This document shows positions 20,230-30,694 of a stretch of 64,000 bases of DNA, one piece after another. Origin of the DNA: Locusta migratoria. Taxonomy: Eukaryota > Arthropoda > Insecta > Orthoptera > Acrididae. The stretch spans positions 546,523,358 through 546,587,357 of the forward strand of contig CM048745.1 of NCBI GenBank assembly GCA_026315105.1. Direction: 5' to 3'. A program made the translations under genes and the position numbers. Positions within the stretch are counted from its first letter, which is position 1; each line of letters begins with the position of its first letter. The notes beneath the pieces are model-generated. The model did not search any database. It saw only the letters and a program-made list of their open reading frames with translations, and was not told the origin of the DNA.

Positions 20230-21500
20230 GGGGAAGGTTGCCGATATTGGGCCACTTTTTTATTTTGGCATCCAAAGTCTATATTATCTATCGAATCGAA
20301 ACAAAATAAACTTTAAAAGAAGCTATATGTTGTACACATTCACCTGCCAGTTTTATACTGTGAATAAAAAAAAGCATATGGATATTATTTAAAATTTAAA
20401 AGTTTATAAATTGTCCAAATTAGGAAACAAGTTGCCTAATTTGGACCTTCAGTTTCTTTAATTGAACCGCAGGGTAAAACAATGACTAAGAAGGAAATAT
20501 GACTCGTAATATTAAGAAAAGCTTAATTCATTTCAATATCTCGCCATTGATATTCCTTCTGGCTGACGGAGGGAAAGCTGTGTATTTCATAAATGAAGAA
20601 AACCACCTTTCACCCTCCATTTACTTTTATATGTTGAAAGAATGAGGCAGTTCATATCTCTATGCTATGTCGAATGCAAGTTAACGAACATCTTTGATTG
20701 TGAATACAAAAATCCTCTCTTCGAATAAAAGAAGGTGATCTTCGACAATTTTTTCCATCTCAGTTGTAAAGTTTAATTGTCTTCCGAATAACTGAACTTC
20801 ATTTGAGACCATGCTTTTACCATCGGAATATCTAATTGTGGCTTTTGGTACTCGGTATATACGAGCACATCCGTTAAGTTCGTGGTTTCCGTTTCTGTAT
20901 GCTTCCACAGCTACCTTCAGTTCATCTTATGCCCATTTTCCACACATTCCCCTTATTGCGTCTTCCAAATCTAAAAAGGTTACCATACTTACTCCTTATT
21001 TTTTAAATTGTTTTGCAGCCTAGAAAAATAAACCCAAAAACGTAACATCTACCTATTACCTATTGTTAAATGACATTAAGTATTACTTGTTACGAATGAT
21101 CCCTAAATTGTAGTGGTCCAAATTAGGAAACAGCCTTTGGTCCATGGTCGGCAACTCGACGCCATGTAACTAAAGTTAACGTTGCAGGAACACACACCGC
21201 TAAACTCTAGTTTTACGGTACTAAATTATCACCTAAAGAATGACACTTATGAACTATAGTGCTGATGATCTTTTTACTTACTTTTACTGAAGAGGAATGC
21301 TTATCATCTGTAGCACAAAACTTGCAGCTACATCGAAGGAAACGCAACAATGGAAACTGTACTCACTCCAGTGCTATTGTCGACTGGCGACTGAGCCACG
21401 TGACGTCGGCAATATTTCTTACCAGTTGAGCCAACTCAAAACATAAAGTTACCAACAAGCATTGAAATACGTAGGTGGTCCAACTTAGGCAACTCTACCC
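20230..21500 (-). mobile_element. Pogo/Tigger-like DNA transposon, internally deleted
   Basis: Imperfect 26-bp terminal inverted repeats (GGGGAAGGTTGCCGATATTG... and the complement of 21475-21500) flanked by TA on both sides (20228-20229, 21501-21502). Inside, the minus strand encodes only the N-terminal DNA-binding part of a pogo-type transposase. 1271 bp in total, too short for a full transposase gene. Confidence 0.75.
20460..20974 (-). pseudogene. Pogo-like transposase N-terminus, broken
   Basis: Starting from the minus-strand ATG at ~20974, a Psq-type helix-turn-helix is seen: AVEAYRNGNHELNGCARIYR and VPKATIRY, followed by the CENP-B-type second motif (LAFDIA, LPHSFN, WFSSFM). There is a stop before the first helix and stops at DVR-stop and after FNI. 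The DDE catalytic domain is absent. Confidence 0.7.
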
Positions 21501-22230
21501 TAAGTAATGGGACAGCAGTAGAGGAGTTACAGACCAAGTAAGTAAACAGGTTTACATGGTATAATTGTCTGTATTGTCCCTTTAAGCAAGAGCAATATGA
21601 GGTAGTCTGTTACACATTAAAGTCTTTTATTTCTGTAATCAAATTTAGAAATGATAACTAGTCATGCTGCAGGACCTAGACACTATGAAAGTCAATTCAG
21701 TAAAATCATTCAAATTTAAATAGCCCAGCCCCTAGCAGAGAGAGAGAGAGAGTGCGCTGGGAAACATTACTGCTATTGAGAGTTAATGGAACAGTCCAGG
21801 CAGGGACAACGGCTACAGTCCTATCGGCAACATTCCGAACATTCCGTACACCTTCGCCCGTTGATTGGTGAACGCGTTTACTCGTCCCGGCGGAAACATA
21901 ACCGCTATATAGCAGACGACTGCTGGCTCAACTAACACTATCGTATACGTCCACACGACTGGGGCGTCGGGAGCGTCTCCCGTCATTTTTGTCAGTCACT
22001 CCAGGACACTGTATCGCTCCGCTGAGAAGTGGGGCTCCGCAGCCAACCTGACAACGCGCCTTCTGCGCCCTCCCCCCGGTCCGAGCGGGCAGGGTCGGCG
22101 CCCTGGGCGGTTGAGACACATGGACTAGCGGTACTTCAGCCAAACGGCGCGAATGCGTGTGTTCCTCCGCCGTTGGTGAGGAAAAAGCGAATTTAAACTA
22201 ACGGCCAAATGGGCCTTTCAAAAGTACGTT
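21501..22230. other. Unassigned sequence with a GC-rich patch
   Basis: Contains a short (GA)n at 21738-21753 and a GC-rich stretch at 21950-22150. No coding motif seen. Confidence 0.35.
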
Positions 22231-23385
22231 ATACTAGCTTAAACCCGCGGCTCCGCTCGCATGTTTGGTTGATTATGATAGATAAGCTATCTTCCAATAA
22301 TGTGCTATGAGACTGATTTTGAAAGGTAAAATGAAATACAATACCTTCTTTAGAAACAAACATTTTTAATCAACATTATCAGGAAAGTCAGTAGTGTAAA
22401 TCAAATCACACGTATAAATGCACTCGTTTCGAAGAATCCAATCATGAAATTCAACAATAATGATTGTAATAATATCACAGATCGATCTCTCGATGTAATG
22501 CGCGAAACGTCAAATCGGTTTTTTAAAGAGATGTATTAAAAGAAATTTCTTTTTTACTGCTTTATTTATTTATCCTTATATTTCCTTAATCGTATGCTTA
22601 TCCTTATAGAGAAAGAGCTGAAGACATTGTAGCAGGCATAGACCAAAGATATGGTCTGTGGCATCCGTTTCGCTGTATGTAACCTCCTTGCTATAGAGTC
22701 GCAAACGTCATCGCTGGCCTTCAGTCCGATTTTTTTTTATAACTTGACTTCTTTCAACCATCATATCTTCCATCCCCTTATAGCTGTCCGCATGGAACTG
22801 ATATGGTGTACAACGGGAGACTTCGGACAATAATTACACACAGACCATTCGTTTGCGTTGTGTAGGTTTCGCCGCAGAGCGAAATATTAACACACACACA
22901 CATAGACGTAGAATTTCATATGCACAGATAACTTTCCATCCCAATATACTCCACCATTTTATGATTATCAATCGTTAAGCAACAATGCAACCAATAAAAC
23001 CATTTTCAAAGAGTAAATATAATTTTCAAAGAGTAATTATTGTCCCGTATTTCGGGTTATATTCTTCATATTACTAAATATTTATCAGATCGCTATAAAA
23101 CTTTGCCTAAATCCTTCCTCAGGTATAAATTAGTAACTGTACAAATATTTAAGTCTCTGCGTCTTGTCGTTCGGACGTGATAAGCGTACACCGAAGAGAC
23201 ATTCACATTTAGATATATAGATAAATAGCTATCCGATCGCCATAAAACCGTGCCTAAAGCCTTCCCCGGGTAGACATTAGTAACTGTACAAATTTTTAGC
23301 TCTTTATGTCTTGTGGTTCAGACGTGATAAACGTACACCGAACAGACATTCACTTTTATAGATATAGATGGCTTCATTTCCGTAT
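22231..23385. repeat. Decayed non-coding repeat with a 147-bp tandem duplication
   Basis: Starts with AACCCGCGGCTCCGCTCGCA, a repeat start seen widely in arthropod DNA. Two units of 147 bp begin at 23088 and 23235 (GATCGCYATAAAAC... CCGAASAGACATTCAC). Confidence 0.55.
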
Positions 23386-23398
23386 TAATTAAATGGGA

Positions 23399-23708
23399 AT
23401 ATTCATAGAATATATGACATCAACTGCGATTGGGCAAAGCTGAAAATGTGTACCCAGCCGGGATTCGAACCCGGGTCTCCTGCTTTTTAGGCAGTTGCGC
23501 TGACCCCTACACCACTGGGGACACAGTGATCACCGCACCTGCAAGGACTAGAAAGCAGGAGACCCGGGTTCGAATCCCGGCTGGGTACACATTTTCAGCT
23601 TTGCCCAATCGCAGTTGATGTCATATATTCTATGAATATTAAATAATAACAGCTGCAGAATCAGAAGTGACGTCTGGTCTTTCGGAACAGACGCTACATG
23701 TATATATA
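23399..23708. mobile_element. Palindromic tRNA-SINE (SINE-E) element
   Basis: Two inverted tRNA-like halves: 23396-23520 (minus) and 23545-23640 (plus), both with CCCGGGTTCGAATCCCGGC-type T arms and the same flanks. The insertion is bracketed by a 13-bp TSD TAATTAAATGGGA (23386-23398, 23709-23721) and ends in a (TA)n tail. The palindrome therefore arose before or during insertion. Confidence 0.8.
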
Positions 23709-23721
23709 TAATTAAATGGGA

Positions 23722-24300
23722 CTTGGTAAAATTATAAAACCTCCGCCAGTAGGGAGTCAGGGTGTCAGCCAAGCCTGTGGAGGTTCTTACTTGTCGGGGA
23801 AAATTCACTTTATGCGATTAAATTGGTAATTAATTTATACTACTTGTAAAATACTGGGTCGATCAGCCAGCGACCGATATGATTCTATTCGTAATATCTC
23901 GTAAGGGCCGAATCTGCTGTCAAAATTGCGAGATTAATTTTATTACAGCACTCTCCCTTGGTCATAGGGCTGGACGATCTGTCATTTGCATCTGCCTTCC
24001 TTCAGCAGTTAGGTAGCCCAAGATATTGGTGCTACAATATCCCTCACCCAATGGGTTGCGTCTGCTGGTTGGGTGGTTGACAACGGTACAGTATTCCACT
24101 CTTCATCCATCTGAATGTAATTTTCGTCTCACAAGGAGTCCACATCGGTATCGGAATTTAAAATTTCTTGGTGTTTATGGTACGTGAAATTAAGAACTTA
24201 AATGACAATCAGCCAAAGCTATTCGAGCAACTCCCAAAAATTGTCGAGAAAATCGACTTTGAAGTTTTGCAATTACAGGTAAGTACCAGTATTTAAATCA
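23722..24300. other. Unassigned spacer
   Basis: No ORF or repeat head recognised. Confidence 0.35.
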
Positions 24301-24304
24301 GTTA

Positions 24305-24392
24305 CTGCATCTGTCGGTGTAGGTCAGGTGGTAGCGTTCTTACAACCCTAGGGTCGATGGTTCGCATCCTGCCGTCACAGATGTTTCACATT
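24305..24392 (+). repeat. tRNA-like sequence, probable SINE head
   Basis: GGTCAGGTGGTAGCGTTCTT (A-box-like) and GATGGTTCGCATCCTGCCG (B-box-like) at tRNA spacing. No stable full cloverleaf was drawn, so a functional tRNA is unlikely. Confidence 0.4.
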
Positions 24393-24715
24393 TTTTTCCG
24401 TTGTGTTCGAATACTTACACCATTTTCACATTTGATGGTAACTTTTTAGAAAAATGCAAGGTGTTTATTGTGTATTCGTAATTTTTTGTATTTTATAAAA
24501 GGTCGTTAATAATGATGCTTTCAATAAAAAAAACGTAATTTGCATTTGTGCAGTACCTATTGGCTCCACTATTAGTTGCCGACGGTAGTCTTTCATTGTT
24601 CAGTTTGTGAAGAGCTACGACGCTATTTTTTTGGAAAGTCATCTCCATAGCTACTAATGGCTTTCCAAGCAGCTAACCTAGTCCACCATCGTTTTTGGTG
24701 ACGACAAGGTGTTCC

Positions 24716-24771
24716 AGGGGAATGATGACCTAGCTGTTTAGTCCCCTCAAAATCCAACAACAACAACAACA
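24716..24771 (+). mobile_element. 56-bp retroposon tail insertion
   Basis: AGGGGAATGATGACCTAGCTGTTTAG-type tail followed by (CAA)n, bracketed by a 12-bp TSD ACAAGGTGTTCC (24704-24715, 24772-24783). An extremely 5'-truncated insertion. The (CAA)n tail matches that of the RTE elements here. Confidence 0.8.
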
Positions 24772-24783
24772 ACAAGGTGTTCC

Positions 24784-25079
24784 GCTCGCCGACATACACA
24801 TAAACAAAAACTGACACAAGTCGTGGAATTAGAGATCCGAAAATGTTTGATATACTTAATTTCAAAAGGAATAAAAATCCAAAATTGTTTACTGAGAATA
24901 ACACCATAAAAGTACTAATGACCCATAGCCCCACATCATCATCATCATTAAAGACTATGTTCTCCGAACTGTCTGGAGCATACACCCCCCCTCCCCCAAA
25001 ACCAATAAAATTCCTCCATGATCCCTATTCAATGATAGTATTGATGCCTCGCTGATGTTAAACCGGTTATTTCAGTAAT
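24784..25079. other. Unassigned spacer
   Basis: Short (CAT)n near 24936-24950 and a C-run near 24985; nothing else seen. Confidence 0.35.
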
Positions 25080-25084
25080 TTTTG

Positions 25085-25410
25085 ACTGAATTCAAATACC
25101 TACTCCTTGGTCTACCTCTACATCTCTTATATTCTACTGCCGAACCCATGAGCCTTTTAGCTAATCTAATTCCCCCTTACCTAATTCTCGTCCCCACCAT
25201 CTCCGCCTGTTCGCTAATTGTTTCATCTACCTTTGTCATTCCCAGTTTTTCTATCATTTCTTCATCATGAATACCATCCTGGCATTGATCTCACTTTTTC
25301 CTGCTTGCAATCATCCTTAATACTTTCGTATTTGTGACCTCAACTTTATTAATGAGGTCTCCTGTATCCACCCATCTTTCACTAGGATACAACGAAGTTG
25401 GTCGAAAGAT
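25085..25410 (-). pseudogene. C-terminal relic of an RTE-like LINE ORF2
   Basis: Minus strand shows ERWVDTGDLINKVEV-like, KLGMTKVDETISEQA, and LAKRLMGSAVEYKRCRGRPR, followed by RYLNSVK, the usual RGRPRxxW/Y end of RTE-like ORF2 proteins. Frames are broken. The copy at 44616-44990 is the same family. Confidence 0.6.
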
Positions 25411-25419
25411 AGAGCTACG

Positions 25420-25702
25420 CACTGCTTAGTCTTGGTGTTGACTTCCCTCTTGCAGAAGAGAGTGGAACGTAGCTTGAGGCGAAGCGTCTTACATCTCTCT
25501 TATATCGGAAGCCAACAAGCTGATACGACAGATGGCCTGTGTTTTAGGTACGCAGCAGATAGTTGATTGAGTGCCCAGCAGATGACACTAGCGTACGGAA
25601 ATTCTAGATGTAATGAATCAAAACATACATTTCAGTTTGACAAAACATCATTTTAGTAATTGTTGTGTATTTTATTAGCTGTCACTGATTTATGTGTGTT
25701 AA
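25420..25702. other. Unassigned spacer
   Basis: No motif recognised. Confidence 0.35.
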
Positions 25703-25713
25703 TTACTGGAGTG

Positions 25714-25919
25714 TTCAAAATGTTTTTTCGAATGTTTGTCAAGCTTAAGGGACTTAACTGCGGGGTCATCAGTATCTCAACTTACCAACTGCTTATGATT
25801 TACCTTATACTAAAGACGACACAAACAGCTATGCCTTGGAGGGATTCGAACCTCCGACGGGGAATGGCCTCGCGCACTGTAGCATAGCGCCTCAATGCGC
25901 TCGGCCGCTCCACCGCGGC
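25714..25919 (-). mobile_element. SINE with B-type head and A-type tail
   Basis: Minus-strand SINE: head ends in CTCCACCGCGGC (SINE-B style), B box GGATTCGAACCTCC, tail AACTGCGGGGTCATCAG (SINE-A style). TSD TTACTGGAGTG at 25703-25713 and 25920-25930. Confidence 0.85.
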
Positions 25920-25930
25920 TTACTGGAGTG

Positions 25931-26603
25931 AATGAAATGTGAATGTGAAATTAAAATTCCAGAAGGTATTTGTATTATTAATTCTATTTGTGGATTTCTC
26001 TGGAAATAAGGAGTGATTTTTATTGGCTGTTTATGGACCGTGGGTTGTCAAGGTATGCTGATTGGTGACGGGTTTGTTTCCAACCAATGAGAATTAAATC
26101 AACTCGCTCGTATTTTCTTGAAGATTGAGACTTGGTCTAGGAGGGAAAGAGTTTGGTTAGAGGACAGTGACACACAAAGGAATAGACAAGCGGACAAAAA
26201 TGAAGAAAAGTGTTTGCAATTTCGCATAAAACTGAAAGTGCATAGATCGAGATGTACGCAGAGCTGTTGTTTATTGCTTGTGTATACTGAAGAGATGAAG
26301 AATTACGACTTTTATAAATGAACTGTGTTATAATATAATAACATTGAATCCGCGTTGTATGTTGTGCAATCTTCCACTGAAAAAGTGAATATTCTAGTAG
26401 TGATTGAAGTGCACAATAATCGAGCGAGCAAGTTTCTTGTAAACACAAACAAACTGTTTGGTAATTTAGTGATTATTTTTATCGGGCTGCAAGAGTAACT
26501 GTGCGAATGTGTGTGCAGAATATTGTTTTCCCTTAGTACAGACTTGGCAGTTATTATTGTTATGTGCTTACTAAGATGAATAATAACGCAATTATTAAGA
26601 AAA
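25931..26603. other. Unassigned spacer
   Basis: Frames of 67 and 103 codons are on opposite strands over the same DNA with no motif; probably chance. Confidence 0.35.
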
Positions 26604-26610
26604 AATCTTT

Positions 26611-26980
26611 AAATGACTGTATACACTATATATTTGTTACCTAATAATAATTAGTTTTGTTGTGAACTAGCTTTCGGCTTCTTAGGACAACTTCAGACAA
26701 CTTAATACTGCAGATTATTCACATCACACCATCTGCTGTGAGTCGAGTACAAAGATTTTACAAAGATAACTGTCAGTCATAGACTATGTAGTCTTTAAGT
26801 ATTTTATAATCACAGATGCCCAACTAATTAAAACTGTAACTAAGACAAGAATATCCATTAATTTTCAACAAGTAGGTCGAAACAAACAATGGCCCAGTGA
26901 ATGCTAGTAAGTACAATTGTATATTAAATTAACTTATATATACGAACAAAAGTAGGAGAGGGAACAGGTGAGCGAGGAAG

Positions 26981-27026
<46 letters not shown>

Positions 27027-27710
27027 GTTGGGAACAATTACATAAGTTTGGAATATGTGAATATGGAATAAACGAGTATACTGAAGTATATAGCCTATAT
27101 TAAAATTCGTTGTTTTTCATGAGAATGTTGTGAGTAACACATGAAAGGAAAAACTTTGGAATGTGGGTGAGAGACATTACACAATTTCAACAAGCATGAA
27201 TTGCTCCTTTATTCCATATTCACATACTCCAAACTTATGTAATTGTTCCCCACCAACATTTCATTTTTATGTCATCCTCACTCACCTGTTCCCCTCCCAC
27301 TTTTATTCGTATATATAATTTAATTTAATATACAATTGTACTTACTAGTATTCACTGGGCCATTGTTTGTTTCAACCTAAATGTTGAAAATTAATGGATA
27401 TTTATGTCTTAGTAGCAGTTTTAATTGGTTGGGCGTCTCTGTTTATAAAATACTTCAAGACTACATAGTCTATGACTGACAGTTATCTTTGTAAAATCTC
27501 TGTACTCGAGAAACAGCAGCTGGTGTGATGTGGATAATCTGCAGTATTAAGTTGTCTGAAGATGGCCGAAGAAGCCGAAAGATAGTTCACAACAAAAATA
27601 AATATTATTGTGGAACATATATATGTAGTGTATACAGTTATTTGATATGTCTATGTTCCATCCAGAACTGACGGAAGAGTCCACACAAATAAATAAATAA
27701 AAGTTAAATG
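26611..27710. mobile_element. 1-kb hairpin element with hammerhead-like core (PLE-type)
   Basis: Left arm 26611 to ~27085 and right arm ~27205-27643 are inverted copies (about 80-85 percent by eye), then a unique tail to 27710. The left arm is extended by a 39-nt A-run (26985-27023) where the right arm has only five T residues opposite it. Right arm: CTGAAGA 27556-27562, stem II GGC/GCC, GAAA 27577-27580. The left-arm mirror is mutated. The order of parts equals the palindrome at 9863. A possible 7-bp TSD AATCTTT (26604-26610, 27711-27717) is weak support. Confidence 0.65.
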
Positions 27711-27717
27711 AATCTTT

Positions 27718-28204
27718 GATTATTTCGTGTATTTTGGAGACCTCTTACAGCAATCTTATATTTCAACGCAACCTGTGTGTACTACTGCCAGTTTTTCAAT
27801 TCAGCTGTTTCTGCTCGAAGAACATAGTACACCTTTGACAGTGCTGATGTGGACTGTTCCAACAGTAAAGGTCAGCGACGTTGCAAGCTGATTACTCACT
27901 GTATTTGCTATGCTCCAGTTTAATTCGAGTTCCTTCGCGATCTTACCATCCTGTGAGAAAGTACATTCAAAGCACTTGAAACTGTACCCCTGTTCTCTGT
28001 TTCTCATATTTGGCACTCAATCTGATTAACACTCTTTCCCACAGACGTTACTTTTCGTATTGGAGATGCTGTTCTTCAAGCGACGTCCCACAAGGTGGAA
28101 AAAAACCGCACTGACGTGTTTTACGGCCCACTTTACATTTGTAGTTTTATAAGTTTTTGCAAACATTTTGGACCAAAATAATAATCTAGATAATAAAATA
28201 TTAA
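27718..28204. other. Unassigned spacer
   Basis: No motif recognised. Confidence 0.35.
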
Positions 28205-28330
28205 TTAATAACAGTGTCTGAAACCCTTGAAGGAAAAAAATTAGATACTGGCGGGGTCCGAACCACTGACCTTCAGCATCATAGTCCAACACATTGCCCA
28301 CTACGCTACAGCTAACAAATAGGAATTGCG
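28205..28330 (-). mobile_element. tRNA-like SINE fragment (SINE-H)
   Basis: Reverse complement: AGCGTAGTGGGCAATGTGTT (A-box area), GCTGAAGGTCAGTGGTTCG (T arm), then GCCAGTATCTAATTTTTTTCC. Similar to elongator tRNA-Met heads. The T-arm has lost the usual TTCGA-T-C spacing. Confidence 0.45.
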
Positions 28331-28599
28331 TTTTTAAATTTCATTCTATTGATGGCCGTAGTTAACTGATGCTAATATGGCATTTGTAGACACTAGATTA
28401 TCATTTATCGTACGAAGAACGACGTGTTTTTGTTAATTCTTCAGTGCGCCATTGCTTTGAAATGACAACGTGTGAGTTACAAGAAGAAGATCATCAAATA
28501 CGCAACGCAAGATGGCGTATGACAGAGACAGATCTGGGCGAGGAATGTCACGTGACATATGCGATGGTCTAGTTTTTGTTAATTTAATGGAGGGTGTCA

Positions 28600-29375
28600 A
28601 AACTCCGTTATTTTTGCAAATATCTCTCAAACAATACGAGATATGAAAAAAAAAAGAAACATCAGGGAACAAAGCTGTAGAGAATTTTCTCCTCTACAAG
28701 TTCGTTTATTCAATTTTCGCTTCAGGTGAACGGTTTATTTACAATTAAGATTACATTACAAACGGCTTTTTTTGGTATTACTAACTTATTTCTTGTCCGA
28801 AATATTTCAAAAAGCGAGGTTGTGGTCTCTGGTAACCAACAATTATGTCTGTAAAATTTGGTGTCGATCGGTTGAACGGTTCGACCTAAAAACTGGGAAC
28901 ACGTTACAGCCAGACAGACATCGTAAAATTACTCTTATTTTTGCAAATATCTCTGCAACGATGCAACATATGAAAAAACATAATAGAGCGAATTAGGTTG
29001 TCTACTAATTAGGTTATTCAATTTTCGTGTCAGATGAACGGTTCGTTTGCAATTAGAATTATATTACAAACGGCTTTTTTGATATTACTATCGCATGTTT
29101 TGTCCGAAAAATTTGAAAAAGGGGGGATATGATCTCTAGCAGCCTACAATTATGTGTGCAAAATTTGGTGCTGGTAGGTTGAACGGTTCGTCTGAAAAAC
29201 AGGTAACACGTTACGGACAGATAGACAGACATACATCCCCAAATCGCCGTTGTTTTTGGAAATATCTCTGAAACGATACGATCTATGAAAAAAACATAAG
29301 AGAGCAACGTTGTAAAGACCTTTCTCCTCTACAAATTCGGTTATTCAATTTTCGTGCCAGATGCATGGTTAAGCC
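28600..29375. repeat. ~320-bp tandem repeat, about 2.4 units
   Basis: The phrase AAATATCTCT begins new units near 28617, 28943 and 29258 (periods about 326 and 315 bp). Each unit contains TTATTCAATTTTCG, ACAAACGGCTTTTTT and GGTTGAACGGTTCG. Diverged copies, no coding motif. Confidence 0.8.
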
Positions 29376-29751
29376 GTTATTTTCATTTAAATTTCGAGCT
29401 GTCAAAAGACGATCGCAAAGGTGCACTTTTATTGTTACTACCGTAACCTAAAGTAGGCCAAAATGGTGATAAAAATTTGGCAGGTGTGTCGGTTGAGTAG
29501 GTGTTTCAAGGCTCGTGTAGAGGCAGCACCCCGTATAGAAGAAAGCCTGCGCACGACGTCACAACATGGCGGCGGTAAGAGGCTTAGAGTCCTCTGAGAG
29601 ATTGTAAACATTAGCAGTGCACGTTGTTTATAGTGCATTCTTACCTTCAGGAGTGTATTATTACGTAAATTGCTGTTGTGTACGGTGTGATCGCTACGCT
29701 GGACGATTTGTGTGTGTGAGAACAACGTGCGATCTCTTTTTTACTGACAAA

Positions 29752-29838
29752 ATGCCATTTGGCTGTTCTGTGCCGAAATGTAGAGGAAATTACGACTGTG
29801 CGTCAAAAGTTACCATCTTTAAACGTCCGGAGAATAAG
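29752..29838 (+). CDS. THAP-domain first exon (left arm)
   Basis: 29 codons from ATG to AAG with GTAATG directly after (splice-donor-like, phase 0). C-S-V-P-K-C gives the C-X4-C ligands; VTIFKRPEN matches the F-x-x-FP area imperfectly. The rest of the domain would be in a second exon that is not seen. Probably from a THAP-type DNA transposon, given that it lies in an inverted repeat. Confidence 0.55.
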
Positions 29839-29916
29839 GTAATGGGGGTGGTTGCGCAAATAAAATGAATCGCAATATCCAACGGTAAACAGTCATGATT
29901 TAAAACTCTTTTATAA

Positions 29917-29976
<60 letters not shown>

Positions 29977-30009
29977 CTTACTTATTAACGTGAAGGATCC
30001 AAGTTATCC

Positions 30010-30086
30010 ATTTCTTCTTCTCCGGTAACGTTTGGGCCACAATCGTAATTTCCTCTACATTTCGGTACAGAATAGCCAAACGGCAT
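30010..30086 (-). pseudogene. THAP-domain first exon, damaged mirror copy
   Basis: Minus strand from ATG (complement of 30084-30086). The first Cys of the domain is Tyr (GYSVPKC), and the block with IFKRP is deleted. Non-functional mirror of 29752-29838. Confidence 0.55.
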
Positions 30087-30313
30087 TTTGTCAGTAAAAA
30101 AGAGATCACACGTTGTTCTCACACACACAAATCATCCAGCGTAGCGATCGCAACGTACACAACAGCAATTTACGTAATAATACACTCCTGGAGGTAAGAA
30201 TGCACTATAGACAGCGTGCACTGCTAATGTTTACAATCTTTCAGAAGTCTCTAAGCCTCTCCCCGCCGCCATGTTGTGACGTCGTGCACAGGCTTTCTTC
30301 TATAGGGGGTGCT

Positions 30314-30690
30314 GGTCGAGGAGGAAGGCTGGAGGGCGGCGCTGTTAAAAGTTAGTGGCGCGGTGGCAGGCGGTCCCGTCCCGGCCGCGCGGGTACGGCA
30401 CAGCCGAGGCGAGGCGGCGCAGTTTCAATTAACCCCGCCTCCCCGGGGGCCGGCGCCGTGCAGCTAACGAGACGACAACAATTAGCGAGCAGAAAGTGGG
30501 GCGCAGGCGCCAGACACTGTGCGCGCGTGCCGCCGCCTCTGGGGGTGCTCCGCCTCCCCTCTGAGCTACGACAATTTGTCTGGCACCAGCACGCTACCAG
30601 CACCCCTACGAGGTGCATTCCAGTTACTCGGTGAAACCTCCCGGGGTAGATACAGTAATCATGGCCAAAAAAATCTAGTTTTTCAAAAAT
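30314..30690. other. GC-rich patch
   Basis: High GC and CpG content from 30320 to 30600. The 88-codon minus-strand frame has no motif. Possibly a promoter area or the border of the THAP element. Confidence 0.35.
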
Positions 30691-30694
30691 AGAC

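Larger units (their letters stand above)
29525..30313. repeat. Inverted repeat carrying two THAP first exons
   Basis: Left arm from 29525 (AGCACCCCGTATAGAAG) to ~29830, right arm ~30010-30313. The loop has an A-run of 54 (29921-29974). Both arms encode the start of the same THAP protein on opposite strands. Arms are close to 90 percent alike except inside the exon. Confidence 0.8.

Noticed and set aside
26118..26448. 67- and 103-codon frames on opposite strands
   Set aside because: Opposed frames over the same DNA, no motif and no context.
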